DNA of 64,000 nt from Typha latifolia (taxonomy: Eukaryota; Streptophyta; Magnoliopsida; Poales; Typhaceae). Of this stretch, positions 1-11,400 are shown piece after piece; position 1 is the stretch's first letter, and the number at the start of each line of letters is the position of its first letter. A model generated the notes under the pieces. That model saw only the letters and a program-made list of their open reading frames with translations, had not been told where the DNA came from and did no database searches. The position numbers and the translations under genes were made by a program. The DNA is taken from positions 2,666,001 to 2,730,000 of the forward strand of contig CM034111.1 of the NCBI GenBank assembly GCA_019914945.1. Direction: 5' to 3'.

Positions 1-3000
1 TTGATATCTATGCTACTTTTGAGTCAGTCAATCAAAAATAGAAAACTGTCCTTAGATTTAATTAGTGTGGAGTAACAATGGTTGTGATTCTTTAACTGCC
101 TAAGCATATATATTATTTGTTAATTGGAATTGGGAATCTCTTTCTTCCACTGGTGGCAGTATAGCTAAGCTTGGATGTCATCTAGATGAAATAAGCACAG
201 GAACGTGTCGATCACTGAATATACCACTGGGACAAAATGATTGTTTAACAAAGATCGGAAAACAGCGCACTGTTCGCCTTGGGATCGACTCTTAGTTGTG
301 CATTGCTATATATATATATATTTTTTTTTTCATGATAAAAGAGTAATTTTATATTAAGTTAGTTAATAGGTGTAAAATTCTCACAAAAAATTGAACAAGT
401 TCAGAAGAAAAATTCTTATCCCAAATACATCCGAAGCCAAATTTTTTTTCCTTATTTTGCATACCAATCCACAGCTAGCTTAGCTTGGCGAGGTATGTAA
501 GTATTGCTCGATCTTTGAAAATTTTGGAAAGAAAAGAATACTAAGAACAATAGAATTTTCTATTTGGAAAGAGAAGAACAATAGCTTTGCAACCAGTAAC
601 TTTCCTCTCCCTCTTTACAGCATTCTACCTCCTTTCTAATATAATTGGATTCTACCTTTTGTCTATTATAAAAAAAAAATGATTTGAAAGTAGCACCTAG
701 TGGCAATTTTTTTTTTCCCTTTCCTGATGCTAATGCATTTTGATGCGTTTATTTGTTGCACATTTTGAAAGCAGCATACAGTTATGAGTTCAGCGGGCCC
801 TAAATTATAAGAATTCATTTTGTTTAAATAAAAAATTAGAAGGCTGCACTTCCCGCGAAAGAATAAGTAGTTTGACGTGAACATATAACATGCATACCTT
901 TCCAATTACTAGGGAAAATTATCCTCTAATTTACAAGATATATAAGAAATATATGATGATTGATGCTGTTTCTTGCTGCGCATGCTAATATACAGCTGCT
1001 AACATATGCTGAGAAAAAAAGAACAGGAAGCAAAAAGTATGTGGCAATGCTTAATATGATTACACTGGTAATGAATAAATTGCATAGTATAAGAAATGTG
1101 TAGTTCTATAGATATATCCATATGAAATTTTAAGAAATATGAAAACATTCAGAAAGCAGTAATTAGTGAACAATAGCAGCCATGATCTGATTGACACCTA
1201 ATGACAACGTTATCTGGTACTACTGTGCCAGAAATGTTTCCAAAGAAGTCAATGCACGGTTAGGAATTATAAATGTCAATGATCTATACTATTTCCAAAA
1301 CTATTTTGACAAAATCTAAGAACAATTCAGGTCAATAATATTTACAAACTATTCTGCAAATTCAGAGAACAATTAACTAGCCAGCAGAACATGAATCAGA
1401 AAATGTTCCAATAACCTACAAGATAGCTATTAGGCACATGATTCATGATAACTAAGACTCCCTTTTGTTCCAAAAGAGATTCTAAGAAACACATTCAATG
1501 ACTTTTTCATTGAAGAGTTGATTGATGGAACTGTTCCAAGATCCATGAAATGTGTACTTACACATCCGCTTCACTAATGGAATGTAGAAAGGCAGATTGT
1601 AGAAAGGCAAACTCAATAATATGCACCTTATATTCTAATGAAAGTAAATTTTGAGACATTGAATTCACTAGCTGCCATTCACAACCAAACTACATGATCA
1701 TGTCATCTCCATTCTGTTAATCAACAACAAATATTGCCATGTGAAGTCAATGATGCACACAAACAAGGAAGAAATCCCATTAAATCATCCATCAAGTCAC
1801 ATCTGATGATGTCCATACTACTACCTCATCAGTACTCTACTGGCTGCAAGGGAAGTCAAGAAAAGGAAACATCTTTTCTCTAAATTGTTAATACAGATCT
1901 CCGAAAACTTTTACCTACATCACTTGTATCCACATCAAAGTTAATTTCATCCAACTTTCCGGAGCATCTTGATATAAATGTTAAGCATCCTCAAATCAGC
2001 AACTAAGGACAGAAGGGTTTGGTTTGATCTGTCCATAAAAAGCAAACTGGTCTTATGTACACCAGCCAGCTACACCTTACCTATAGCATCAAAGAAGTAC
2101 AATGGTAAAAACCAAATAGTTTGACATAATAAAAGCAAAGGAGATTTTTCACAGATGAACAAAATAAGAAAGTTCAACATATATGATAAGCGGCTCTTCA
2201 CAAACTTGGATTAATCAAAAGCTGATAAAACAGCAACTCAAGGACAGGTTCATATAAGAAAGTTCACAAGCATATGAGAACAAGCTAGCTTGTATAAGGC
2301 TCATCCAGATATGACCTTCAGGGAGTTTCTATATACAAGGAAAATTATTCAAACCGCTTATTGAAGCAATTAAAATACATAAAGATGATAATAAAATTAA
2401 AAACAAAAAGGTGCTAGATTAAGAGAGAATCTTTTCATCCAGAACCTAATGATATGCAAGCTAAAAGATTTTGTGCGTGTATATCAGAAAAAATCACTCG
2501 ATCCCATTTTAGTTACATGTATCAATAACTTGTTCCCGGGTTGAAAACATATATACACTGTGTAGAAGATTAGATGTAATGAATAAACTAGCAATCATTA
2601 TCCTCTCCATAAAAGTTACCTTGACAATCTAATAGGATCTTGGACTAATAATGAGACAAGTTTAAGACAGTCATGTGGAAAATGAAGAAAAAGCATACGA
2701 TAGTCAAGATAAAATAACCAGAATGAATAATCCCATACTAAGCGTTTCTACAATATTGTCTAGAATGGATTACGAAAACAGAAGGTAGCATGCTCCAATA
2801 GACTGCCAATAGTAACATAGTTAAAATATAATACAACTTCCATAAAAGATAAATGATGAAGCAACAACTAAACTGCCTTTAGATTCTGATCCATAGGTCG
2901 TCGGTATGTCCAACAGAATATACATACAACATAAATCATGAATTGATTATATGTAACAGACACAAACATAAATTGAGATTTTACTGACTCAGGGCAAAAT

Positions 3001-4405
3001 CCGGGCCACCAACTCATGGAGAGTAGAGGTCCATATCTTCTAACTTCATTCGACTTGGTGAGCACAGGATAGGAGAGGAGGGAGATAGAAAGAACTAGCA
3101 TGTCCTTGTCAGACACTTTATATTTAGTTAGTATTGTTAAGCATTTAACAAATAGCAAGTAAATGGTGAGAGCACAGAGGCAGCTCTAATCTATCCTTCA
3201 CAGTTTGACGCATCTATATGCCATTGTCTACTTGATAGCTGTAGATTGTAGAACCATATGCTGACTGGAGAATATAAACCACATAAGCTAATAGATGTTA
3301 TGCTGGTATAGTTACTCATTACTCAATATTGTTTTGAACTTTTCATAAAAATATTTTGATCCCCCAAGAAAAGTTTTAATCGTTTATAAAAGTATTGACC
3401 ATCTACAAACCTCTCCATACCACAGGGTGTCATATAATTATAGACAAGCTAAAAAATATTAAGATTAATAGTTATCATATGGATGAAGAAACTGATTTGG
3501 ATTCATATGGGTCTTGTTTTCGATTTGTGCCTTTAAAAGTCATATTTCCAAAATATCTACATTGGGATGGCATAATAAATTATCAATTTATGAGAAGGAC
3601 CAATGATTCACAAATTGAGGAATATTAAATATTAAACTATTTAAATACTTCTATTAGATCAAAAAACACCATTGGTCAACAGAAGACGGTCGATCCTTAA
3701 ACAAGGAGAATAGTACAAAATGATCCACTAATACACATTCTTGGGTATAACATGACTCCATCCCTCTAAAAAAATGTCTACAAAAGAAAATGCCTCAAAA
3801 CATTGATGCTCCATTTGAGTTATATATCCAAACTACTATGACCACAAACTTGAAATTGCTTGAGACCGTGTCCTCCACCTAAACCTATGAATTTAACCAC
3901 AAGCATGCAGAAGAGAGATTCAGCAATGGATGATTTCTCTTGCAGCCACAAACCTCTGCAGGATCAGAGGGCTCCCACATGCCAAGCAGGCATGAGAGAT
4001 AAAGATGCTAGATTCCCCCTTTGTAATTAGCATGAATTCAAGACTTGATCCAAGATAGGGATTCTTATTAAGATAAGTTGACAAACAGACTTGCATTCCA
4101 AGCAAAAAAAACTAACGTAGTTACAGTTTCTCATCTCAGAAAATAAAAACAACCAATCCAACCATTGAACATTTACAGATGGAAATTGCTTTTAGAGAGG
4201 AAAAGATGCATAACAATGAGATGGGCAATATAGAATATATCAAATATAACAAAAATAGCTGATACAATCTAAACATGCAAACCTAAGCAACAAGAACTAT
4301 ATCTAGAAAGCACCAAAAATAATTAAATCCAATGTCAAGTTATCTAATCATGCTTAGACTTGCAAGTATTCGCATTCGGAAAAAGAAAGAGAATTGCAAT
4401 CATAC
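1..4405. other. AT-rich stretch without a recognisable protein gene
   Basis: No open frame here has a family signature, and none looks like a conserved exon; the short frames at 2868-3158 and 3395-3628 have no recognisable motif. A short TA/T-run lies near 308-330. Part of the stretch may be transcribed on the minus strand, because the GeBP-like gene to its right shows a good splice donor just after its stop codon, which would place a 3' UTR intron and exon somewhere here. I could not fix the acceptor. I saw no tRNA, rRNA or clear transposon ends. Confidence 0.5.
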
Positions 4406-4414
4406 CTGGAGAAC
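4406..4414 (-). other. Putative 3' UTR splice donor after the GeBP-like stop codon
   Basis: Reading the minus strand, the TAG stop at 4417-4415 is followed by GTTCTCCAG and then GTATGATTG, a near-ideal CAG|GTATG plant donor with the junction between 4407 and 4406. A 3' UTR intron starting this close to the stop would leave the protein unchanged. The junction is within about 10 nt of the stop, so it should not trigger nonsense-mediated decay by the 50-nt rule. The donor is seen directly; its use is inferred. Confidence 0.45.
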
Positions 4415-5269
4415 CTATGGCCCCATGCCTTTCAGGCCCTTAATCAGCAACCCATAAACCTCCTTGAAGATCTCATGCCGCTTCATCTGCAACACCAACT
4501 CCGCCTCCAGCTGCTTCCGCCACTTCACTTCCAGCCTCTTCGCCTCCGATGGCTCGATAAGCTTCAGCCCCTTCTCCAGCGAAAACCCAGACAAATATTG
4601 CGGATTTGCCTTCCAGTACTCCACCAACGCATCCCTCAGCAACGGGCACGAAGAGTTCCCCTCTTCCTCGCCTTCCTCTCTTTCCTCGTCCTCCTCTACC
4701 CCATTCTCTGCCTCCTCCACGCCATCAGCATCGCCATTTCCCTCCTCCTCCTCCTCTTCCTCGTTGTCGTCCTCCGAGCCCCAGAGCTCGGCCGACAGCT
4801 TGTACACCAGTTGCTCGTGGGGCTCATCACGCGGCTCTGTCGTCTTCATGAACTTGCCCTTGAGGCGCTTGAGCTTGTAGTATACCTTATCCTGGCCGAG
4901 GTGGGGAGAAATCAACCCCTTTACGGACTCATAGAACTCCCTCATGTCAGGTCGCCTCGGGGCCAATCCAGTCCTACTGCGGAAAGCCGTGGCGCCGGTG
5001 AGGAGCGCGACCTCGTCTGCCTCCGTCCACAGCTTCTGCGACGCCAGATTGCTACTCCCGGCGGCGGTGTCGGGGAACTCGCGGGGCTTCCGCTTCCTCT
5101 CGCTCTTCCTCGAAGGCGTGGGCGAGGGCTGGGAGGAGGGGCTGGAGATCTTGGATTTGGGCTCTTGGGGACTGGAATCGGGGGATTTCTCATGGGAATT
5201 GGAATCGGAGGGCTTGAGCTTCTTAGATTTGGGGTTCGGGGGTTTGCTCGCGGAGCGTTTTGAAGGCAT
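4415..5269 (-). CDS. GeBP-like (DUF573) transcription factor
   Basis: Single-exon gene for 284 residues. It belongs to the plant GLABROUS1 enhancer-binding protein/STOREKEEPER family, nuclear DNA-binding proteins linked to trichome and cytokinin-response regulation. Residues 1-75 are Ser/Pro/Lys-rich with basic nuclear-localisation-like runs (KSKK, RKSERKRKPR). Residues 80-164 are the DUF573 domain (LWTEADEVALLTG, then a KVYYKLKRLKGKF-type helix). Residues 165-205 are a Glu/Asp-rich run. The C-terminal part (210-280) is the family's predicted leucine-rich helical segment (YWKANPQYL, KRLEVKWRKQLEAEL). The ATG at 5269-5267 opens the only long frame and the stop is TAG at 4415. The gene is GC-rich, which also opens long antisense frames that I take as shadows. 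The family call is firm; the individual member is not assigned. Confidence 0.9.
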   Translation of the reverse strand: MPSKRSASKPPNPKSKKLKPSDSNSHEKSPDSSPQEPKSKISSPSSQPSPTPSRKSERKRKPREFPDTAAGSSNLASQKLWTEADEVALLTGATAFRSRTGLAPRRPDMREFYESVKGLISPHLGQDKVYYKLKRLKGKFMKTTEPRDEPHEQLVYKLSAELWGSEDDNEEEEEEEGNGDADGVEEAENGVEEDEEREEGEEEGNSSCPLLRDALVEYWKANPQYLSGFSLEKGLKLIEPSEAKRLEVKWRKQLEAELVLQMKRHEIFKEVYGLLIKGLKGMGP

Positions 5270-6187
5270 CTTTCTCGTCTTCCTCTTGGAATTGGGGGGA
5301 GAGAGAAGAGGAGGGGGGTGTGGACTGGGTGGTTTTGGCGTGCTTTAGAGGAATTGCAAGTTGCAACGGTCGCAGCCGTAGTAGTAGTAGCACTGTAGCA
5401 GTCGCTGCAAATGGGTCGGGTTGGTTCGTTTTCTGATACGAATGCAATCCGGATCTGATAAAGTTTGAAAATGAGCCAAATTTGTAAAAGCTTATGTAAT
5501 TGTGTTAATTCCCCCTTTATTTTATAATGTATTATTTATTTTTAAAATTATTTGCCAAATGAGTATTATAAACTTAGGGTAAGAAAATTTATCATGTTTT
5601 TCTTATCCAAGGTTTTTAGGTGGGATAAGAGAATTCGAAAAGCGGCCTTTGTTGAAGAGGAGGGAAGGAGAGAGGGCATGGTGGTGAAGGCAGTGAGGGA
5701 GAGACGATGAGAATGTTGTGGTGAAGACAATGACAGTGACGCAGTAAATGCAGAGAAAGCAGCAAGACAATTAGGACAAAATGGGCGGTAGAGTCGAGAC
5801 TACACACCTAACGCCACCTCCTTGCTATTCGACCATTAACAATCCAGAATGAAAGATGAAGAGAGGTGACAGCTAGGCATGAGACGGTAACAAAGAGAGG
5901 TTGAGGCGAGGTCGACAGCCTTAGAGCGGCAATGGTAAGAAGGGCGAGTAATTGCGGCGTGAAAGGAAAGAGAAACAAAATGGGCGAAGAAAGAGAAGGA
6001 AGATAGGAGAAGGGAGAAAGAGAATGAGATGAAAGGGGAAAAGACCATCTAGATTAAAAAAAACCTTCCCCTCTCCTAGCTAATCTGGGCGACTGCGAGA
6101 GGAGATTTCATTTAGAGGAAGAAGAAAAAAGAGGCAATGAATCCTAGCAGAGCTAGAGTTCAGTGCTTTCTTTAGTTCTAGACCTAA

Positions 6188-6737
6188 GGCCCTGTTTGGA
6201 CGAATAAGGAATATTTTTCTGAAAAATTCTTAATGCATATAGAAATTGAAAATTATCATTATGATCTAGGATTCGATGTTAAAATTTTCCTTTGGATTGA
6301 TTTAATTCATCTTATTTGAATAGTTTAAGAAATTTTGGAGGAAAAAATAATTAGAAAGAGAGAAGGGAGGGAGAGGGAAAAGGAGGGGGAGGGGTCATGG
6401 GTGAAGGGGGAGGTGGTGGGTGAAACAAGAGTTGGAAAAGAAGGCGGTGGTGGTGAAGTGGGTGGAGTAGGAAGCGGTGGCGGTGAATATTGGAGGTGGA
6501 GGAAGGTGGTGGTGGTGAATATTGGAATGTGGCTATAAACGGGGAGGGAGAGGATAAAAAGAGTGGAAGAAAAAAAACAGAGGGTATTATTTATCTTTTT
6601 GTGAAAATAGTGTTTCCAAGGGAAAATGATCTTTAAAAGTTTTCATTCTCACTTAGAAAAAATTTCTATCGTACATAAAAATTCTCCTAAACTTTTAGAT
6701 TTTTATACAAAAAGTTTTAAGCTATCCAAACAACCCC
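6188..6737. mobile_element. Tourist-like (PIF/Harbinger type) MITE
   Basis: The element starts GGCCCTGTTTGGA and ends TCCAAACAACCCC, so the terminal inverted repeats match at about 10 of 13 positions. It is flanked on both sides by TAA (6185-6187 and 6738-6740), the 3-bp target-site duplication typical of PIF/Harbinger elements. At 550 bp, with no transposase frame, it fits a non-autonomous MITE. The inside is unusual: about 6360-6530 is a purine-rich block of GGTGGTGGTGAA-like units. Ends and flanking TAA are seen directly; the superfamily is inferred from them. Confidence 0.65.
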
Positions 6738-6925
6738 TAAACAGGTGTCACTCATAGTGACCAAAGATTCCAACCACCGAACAACCCTTTTTAACTACGA
6801 GGCTCATGCATCTCTGAGAAATGCTTCAAACTCTGGTGGCAATGTCATGCTATTCCTGTGAATCTCTTGGAACTTACATGTGCATGCCAAAAACTAATTG
6901 AGCATATACTATATAGGTAGGTTGG

Positions 6926-6989
6926 TTTTCAGTTTACACCTTGGTTCCCATTTTTCAGTTTACCCCTTGGTTTTCAGTTTACATCTTGG
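6926..6989. repeat. Three-copy 19-bp repeat
   Basis: The unit TTTTCAGTTTACACCTTGG occurs at 6926-6944, 6952-6970 and 6971-6989, with differences only at the two positions after TTTAC. The second and third copies are directly adjacent; the first is separated by 7 bp. Confidence 0.75.
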
Positions 6990-8360
6990 TGGTTAGTTAG
7001 CAAAAAAAATATAATAATTATGTAGACAAGAGAGTGAGAACTAAGGCGGACTCCACGTTCCTAAAATCCTCTTCTAAATAAACCATTTACATTAACCCTT
7101 ACAAATATGTCACCAATTTCTTGATTCTTTATTCCACTCAGAAGAAAGGACATTTCTTTTATATAGTTTTGTCTCATTCACTGTAGCTCTTATTTAGTAG
7201 TATTTCAATGGCATTTGTGATTGACTTTGGTAGCAAATTGAGGAGTTTTTTTTTTTATAGAAATAGACTATTCCCTGAATTTATTACAGATTTAATTGAC
7301 TGTAGCATAATAAAAACATTAAAATGATCAGCATTTTTGTCTAATCATAAAACACTGAACTAATCATCATTTTATATATAATTTTTTTTAACTTAGTCTT
7401 TCAGTAATTAAGGCAAAAAAATACATCATAATAAAAATTTAAACTAATCAATATTTTTAAAAACGTTGATCAGTTCAAATTAGATTTAGTTTGATAATAA
7501 TTGACAAAAATGGGCAGGCAATTCCCCTCTACCTTCTTCCATTGAGACTTCGTTGTGTAACCCGGTTAAAGTGGATTGCTTGACCTCCTTAAAGCTAATA
7601 ACCATAGACTAAGCATAGAGGGTCGACATGAATTAAATTTAATCATATTCAATGAAGAGGCTAGAACACGATATAAATAATAGCATAGCCAACTCCCTCT
7701 CATTTTCTCCCCCAATATTTACAAAAAGAACCGAAAAGAAGAAAAATATATCGAAATACACCAGAAGGGTCAGTTATAGTGGGAGGCCCAGCCTTGACTA
7801 CCAACCAACTAAACGTAGACAAGACGAGGAGTATCCGCCGTTCCTTTCTCCAGGCTCTCGTTATCAACGCCATCCTCTTTTCTCGTATCCCAAACATTTT
7901 ATTTATTTTTACCGTCTTTTTCCGGGTCTTGTCTTGTTCTCCACATTTTTCTCCCACTGAAAAAGAAAATACAAAATTGCATAGAACACCATATTTGGAT
8001 CAAAATTGGACCTACGTAAAGTTGATTTCTTTTTAATATTAGGGTGCGATATGTAAATAGTGAAGTTAATGGGTCTGGAGTCTGGACGGAAAAATGTAGG
8101 GTCCTATATGCAAAATATCCTGGAAATGAACAATTATAAAGAATGGACTTTCACCATTCGAGATTACGCCACCGCGTGCGTGCACGAGCCACAACCCACA
8201 ACCCACAACTGAACCCGCAAAAAGAAACCCAAGAAAAAGAAGGGGAGGAGAGAAAAAAGAGAGAAACCAAACCCGTCTTCTGTCTCCCTTCGGATCCGAA
8301 ACGCAAGCGAAAAAATCGGAAAAAGAAAAGAAACGGAGAGAGAAAAGAAGGGCCCCGACG

Positions 8361-8437
8361 AAACCCTAACCCTAGCCCCCGTGCACCGCCGTACGCCATC
8401 GTCGAAAGGGGGGAGATTCTTGGGGTTAGGGTAAGGG
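8361..8437. promoter_or_regulatory. Telo-box motifs in opposite orientations in the PHD gene leader
   Basis: AAACCCTAA followed by CCCTAG (from 8361) is a plant telo-box (interstitial telomere motif), often found near the transcription start of plant growth and translation genes. About 45 bp downstream (8420-8437) GGGGTTAGGGTAAGGGTT supplies the complement. The two could act as protein-binding sites in DNA or pair as a leader hairpin just before the start codon. The motifs are seen; the function is inferred. Confidence 0.5.
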
Positions 8438-8445
8438 TTCCGGCG

Positions 8446-8481
8446 ATGACGAGATCCTGGGGTCGCGGGTCTCGGCCATGA
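8446..8481 (+). promoter_or_regulatory. Upstream ORF overlapping the PHD gene start codon
   Basis: An ATG at 8446 opens an 11-residue peptide (MTRSWGRGSRP) whose TGA stop (8479-8481) overlaps the main ATG (8478-8480) as ATGA. The same frame stays open back to an ATG at 8143, giving a 112-residue Arg/Lys-rich peptide if transcription starts that far upstream. An ATGA overlap would let a terminating ribosome restart on the main frame, or lower its initiation. The transcription start is not known. Confidence 0.45.
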
Positions 8482-11400
8482 GCGGCGGCCGGGGCCACCG
8501 GCGCAAGATGGTGGGTCGGGTAGCCGACGGCGGCTGCGGGACCGAGGAGCCCTCGTGCCCGGTCTCGAGTTCGCCGGCGCCGGCGCCGGCGCCGGTGGAA
8601 GGCGCCGTGGATGTCTTTGTGCAGGCGAGGAAGGCCCTCTCGCTCCGCTCGCCGTTCGACACCGAGGAGGACACTGCTAGGGTTCCGACGCTTCCTGCCG
8701 GATTGGCCTCTTTCCTCGCGCGGCAGACGGACGGCCGAAAGAAGCACAAGAAAAACCTAGGGGAGTCCGGTGAGAAGCCCCCGAGTCACGCCCCTGTCGC
8801 CTCGACTGTTTGGGACCAGACCGAGGAGTTCTTCCGACCAGTGACATTAGGGGACATCGATTTGTTGGTCCCAGAGCTGCTGGTTAGTGCTGGGCAAATG
8901 GATTCTTGCTTCTTGATTCCAGTCTTGGGAAGCGTGACAGAGGAAGAGAAGAAAGAGGGCATAGTTGATGCTGCAGCAGTTGAAGTGACTTCAAATTCAA
9001 CTCAGGAGAACTTGGAGTTAGTCAAAGAGGAGCAGAGTGCAGAGCTGACGAAGGCTGAGTTGGTGGAGGAAGAGGAAAAACCAATGGAGGTAGATGAAGT
9101 TGGGACCAGTGGCAGTGGATTGCCAGAGAAAGAAGAAGAAGAGGATTTGTCATTCAATTGGGTTTTAGGTGCGAAGGAGCGATTTGTTCTCACTTCAGAG
9201 AGACCTAACAAAAAACGCAAGCTCTTGGGTGGCGATGCTGGATTGGAACACCTTTTAGTGCTTCCTAACTTGCAATCTGAAGCCGGCAGTACCTGCGACT
9301 TCTGTTGCTTGGGAGACAGTGGGACGAAATCAAACAGGTTACTTTGCTGTGACTCTTGCAAGGTATTAGTGCATCAGAAGTGTTATGGTGTGCATGAGAT
9401 GCCGGATGGCTTGTGGTTGTGTTCTCGGTGTGAAAAATTGCAGTCGACAGGAAGATCGTTAAAGAAATCTTGTGGTGACCCCAGTATGGGACGATGTGTG
9501 CTTTGTCCGAAGGAAGGAGGGGCCCTAAAACCTGTGGAAAGGGATTCTGGAAGGAATGCAGATAGCAACACTTTGAAGTTTGCTCACTTGTTTTGCAGTC
9601 TATGGATACCTGAGGTATATGTGGAGGACACTAAAACAATGGAACCAATTATGAATGTTGCAGGTGTCCAAGAGACTCGAAAGAAGCTGGTGTGTAATGT
9701 ATGTAAGGTGAAGCATGGTGCATGTGTCCGGTGTAGCCACGGTATATCCTTGCTTGACTCCCGCCTTTTAATTTAAAATTTTGTATGATTTCTTGCTTTT
9801 CATAATATAATTTGCATTGCTGTGTGGTGGACTTAAAGAGAGAATCTTGAATTGAGCAGCATTTTGTGTCCTGTGCAGAGAATCTTCTTTTCTTTTGTTA
9901 TGGCTACTCCAGTTTAATTTGTCATGGTCAACAAGGTCTTGTATTGTATTGTGGAAAATGAGTGAGATATCACATACACTTTCTTTAAAAAAAAATCTAA
10001 TTTCACTTTAAGCGCATAACATTTCTCTTATACCAGGTTAAAAATGACCTGCAAAATGTTAGTAATATATGGCTAGCTGCAAGGAGAATGACCTTTTTGG
10101 TTGATATATTCTAGGGAAGTTAACTAGTGCTTTTCATTTCCTTGTAAGATTGCGCGTGGTATAACTTATTACATAAAAATATCCAGTGGCTGCTGGAGAG
10201 TATCTCTCTACTAATCTACATGTTTGGAGAATATTACATAGGATTTGGAAAGTACTGCAAAAACAACTTTATCTGCCAAATATTACAAAAAGTCATCAAA
10301 GTGATCATAAAAATGCAGTAATAAGTTCAATTATTGATAATGATCTTTAATGTTAGAAACCTATTTTCTTCTTGATTTTATTCTGCACTATAATTTTTGG
10401 GAGGAGTTTTCGTTTTGTCAAGTTTGACAATTCAAGTTGGAAGCTATAGAAGTACATAAATTTTAACTAGAACAAAGAGTTTATTGTAGAGAAAAAGCAC
10501 CTTTGAAGTACATAATTACATAGGAGTCTGCGATGAATCTGTTCAGTCAGTTTTTGTAGATCAAGAGTGACTTATCAGGAGGAAACATAGTTATTCACTT
10601 ATTCTTGATCTTTTATGTGTCAACTGTACCCTTTGTTGTTTACTAGGGTGCTATTAGAAATCTAGAATATGAAGCCTAAAGTTTCTTTTGAAATTTGCCA
10701 ATGTACTAATTGATGATTGATATGATTTATTGCTTCTAAGTTCTTTATCAATTGAAGGATAAACTATTTTCACAGTGGTCATCTGTAATTTATAGGGACC
10801 TGAGAGTAGAAACTTGACATCTCTTTCAGGTTACTTTTGATCTGAACTGAGATGTTTCATCTTCCACCCCTAGTCTTAAATAGGTTTGACCTAGACAAAA
10901 ATGACTTTTGCAGTTTTAAAATTACATTCTTTTGAGACTACTAATCATTGAAATGTATTGGTTTTGCATTAGATGGAAACGTTGGAGGCAAAGAAGATCT
11001 TAGTTACTTCTATAAAAGTTTCCCAATGCCAACATAGGCAGTTTTGGTTTCTGTTTAAATCACTTTGCTCCATCCTTTTTTAGCTATATTTATCCCTACA
11101 TGATGGGTCCTAATATAAAGCAATTGCCTAGGGCCCCCAAGTATGAAGGTGCCCAAGAGTTAAATTCTAACTGGTATCTTATTATAGTTTCCTTCAATAA
11201 AACCCCAACAATGGAAGAGAAAAAAGACTCTAGGAATATAAACTCACTATCATAAATGATTGATATTTGTGGGGCTCCAAATTATGGTTGAATTATAGCT
11301 ACCTTCCTTCTTGCTCACCCTATAGGTTGGAATGTGGATGTGTTTTGGAGAAGCGTACTATTTGGTCTACAAGGACAATTTTTCTCGCAAAATGAAGATG

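Larger units (their letters stand above)
5270..8142. other. Intergenic region between divergent GeBP-like and PHD genes
   Basis: Holds the upstream regions of two divergently transcribed genes. From about 5630 to 6130 it is rich in GA on the plus strand. A small MITE occupies 6188-6737 and a 19-bp tandem repeat lies at 6926-6989; both are listed separately. The 7000-7650 part is very AT-rich. Two overlapping frames near 7652-8036 have no recognisable motif and lie in the likely promoter or leader of the PHD gene, so I do not call them genes. Confidence 0.5.

Noticed and set aside
4394..5263. Plus-strand frame of 289 codons antisense to the GeBP-like gene
   Set aside because: Leu/Arg/Pro-rich low-complexity product from the GC-rich complement of a well-supported gene; no domain visible.
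7652..8036. Two overlapping frames before the PHD gene
   Set aside because: No motifs, different frames of the same stretch, and located in the likely promoter or leader.
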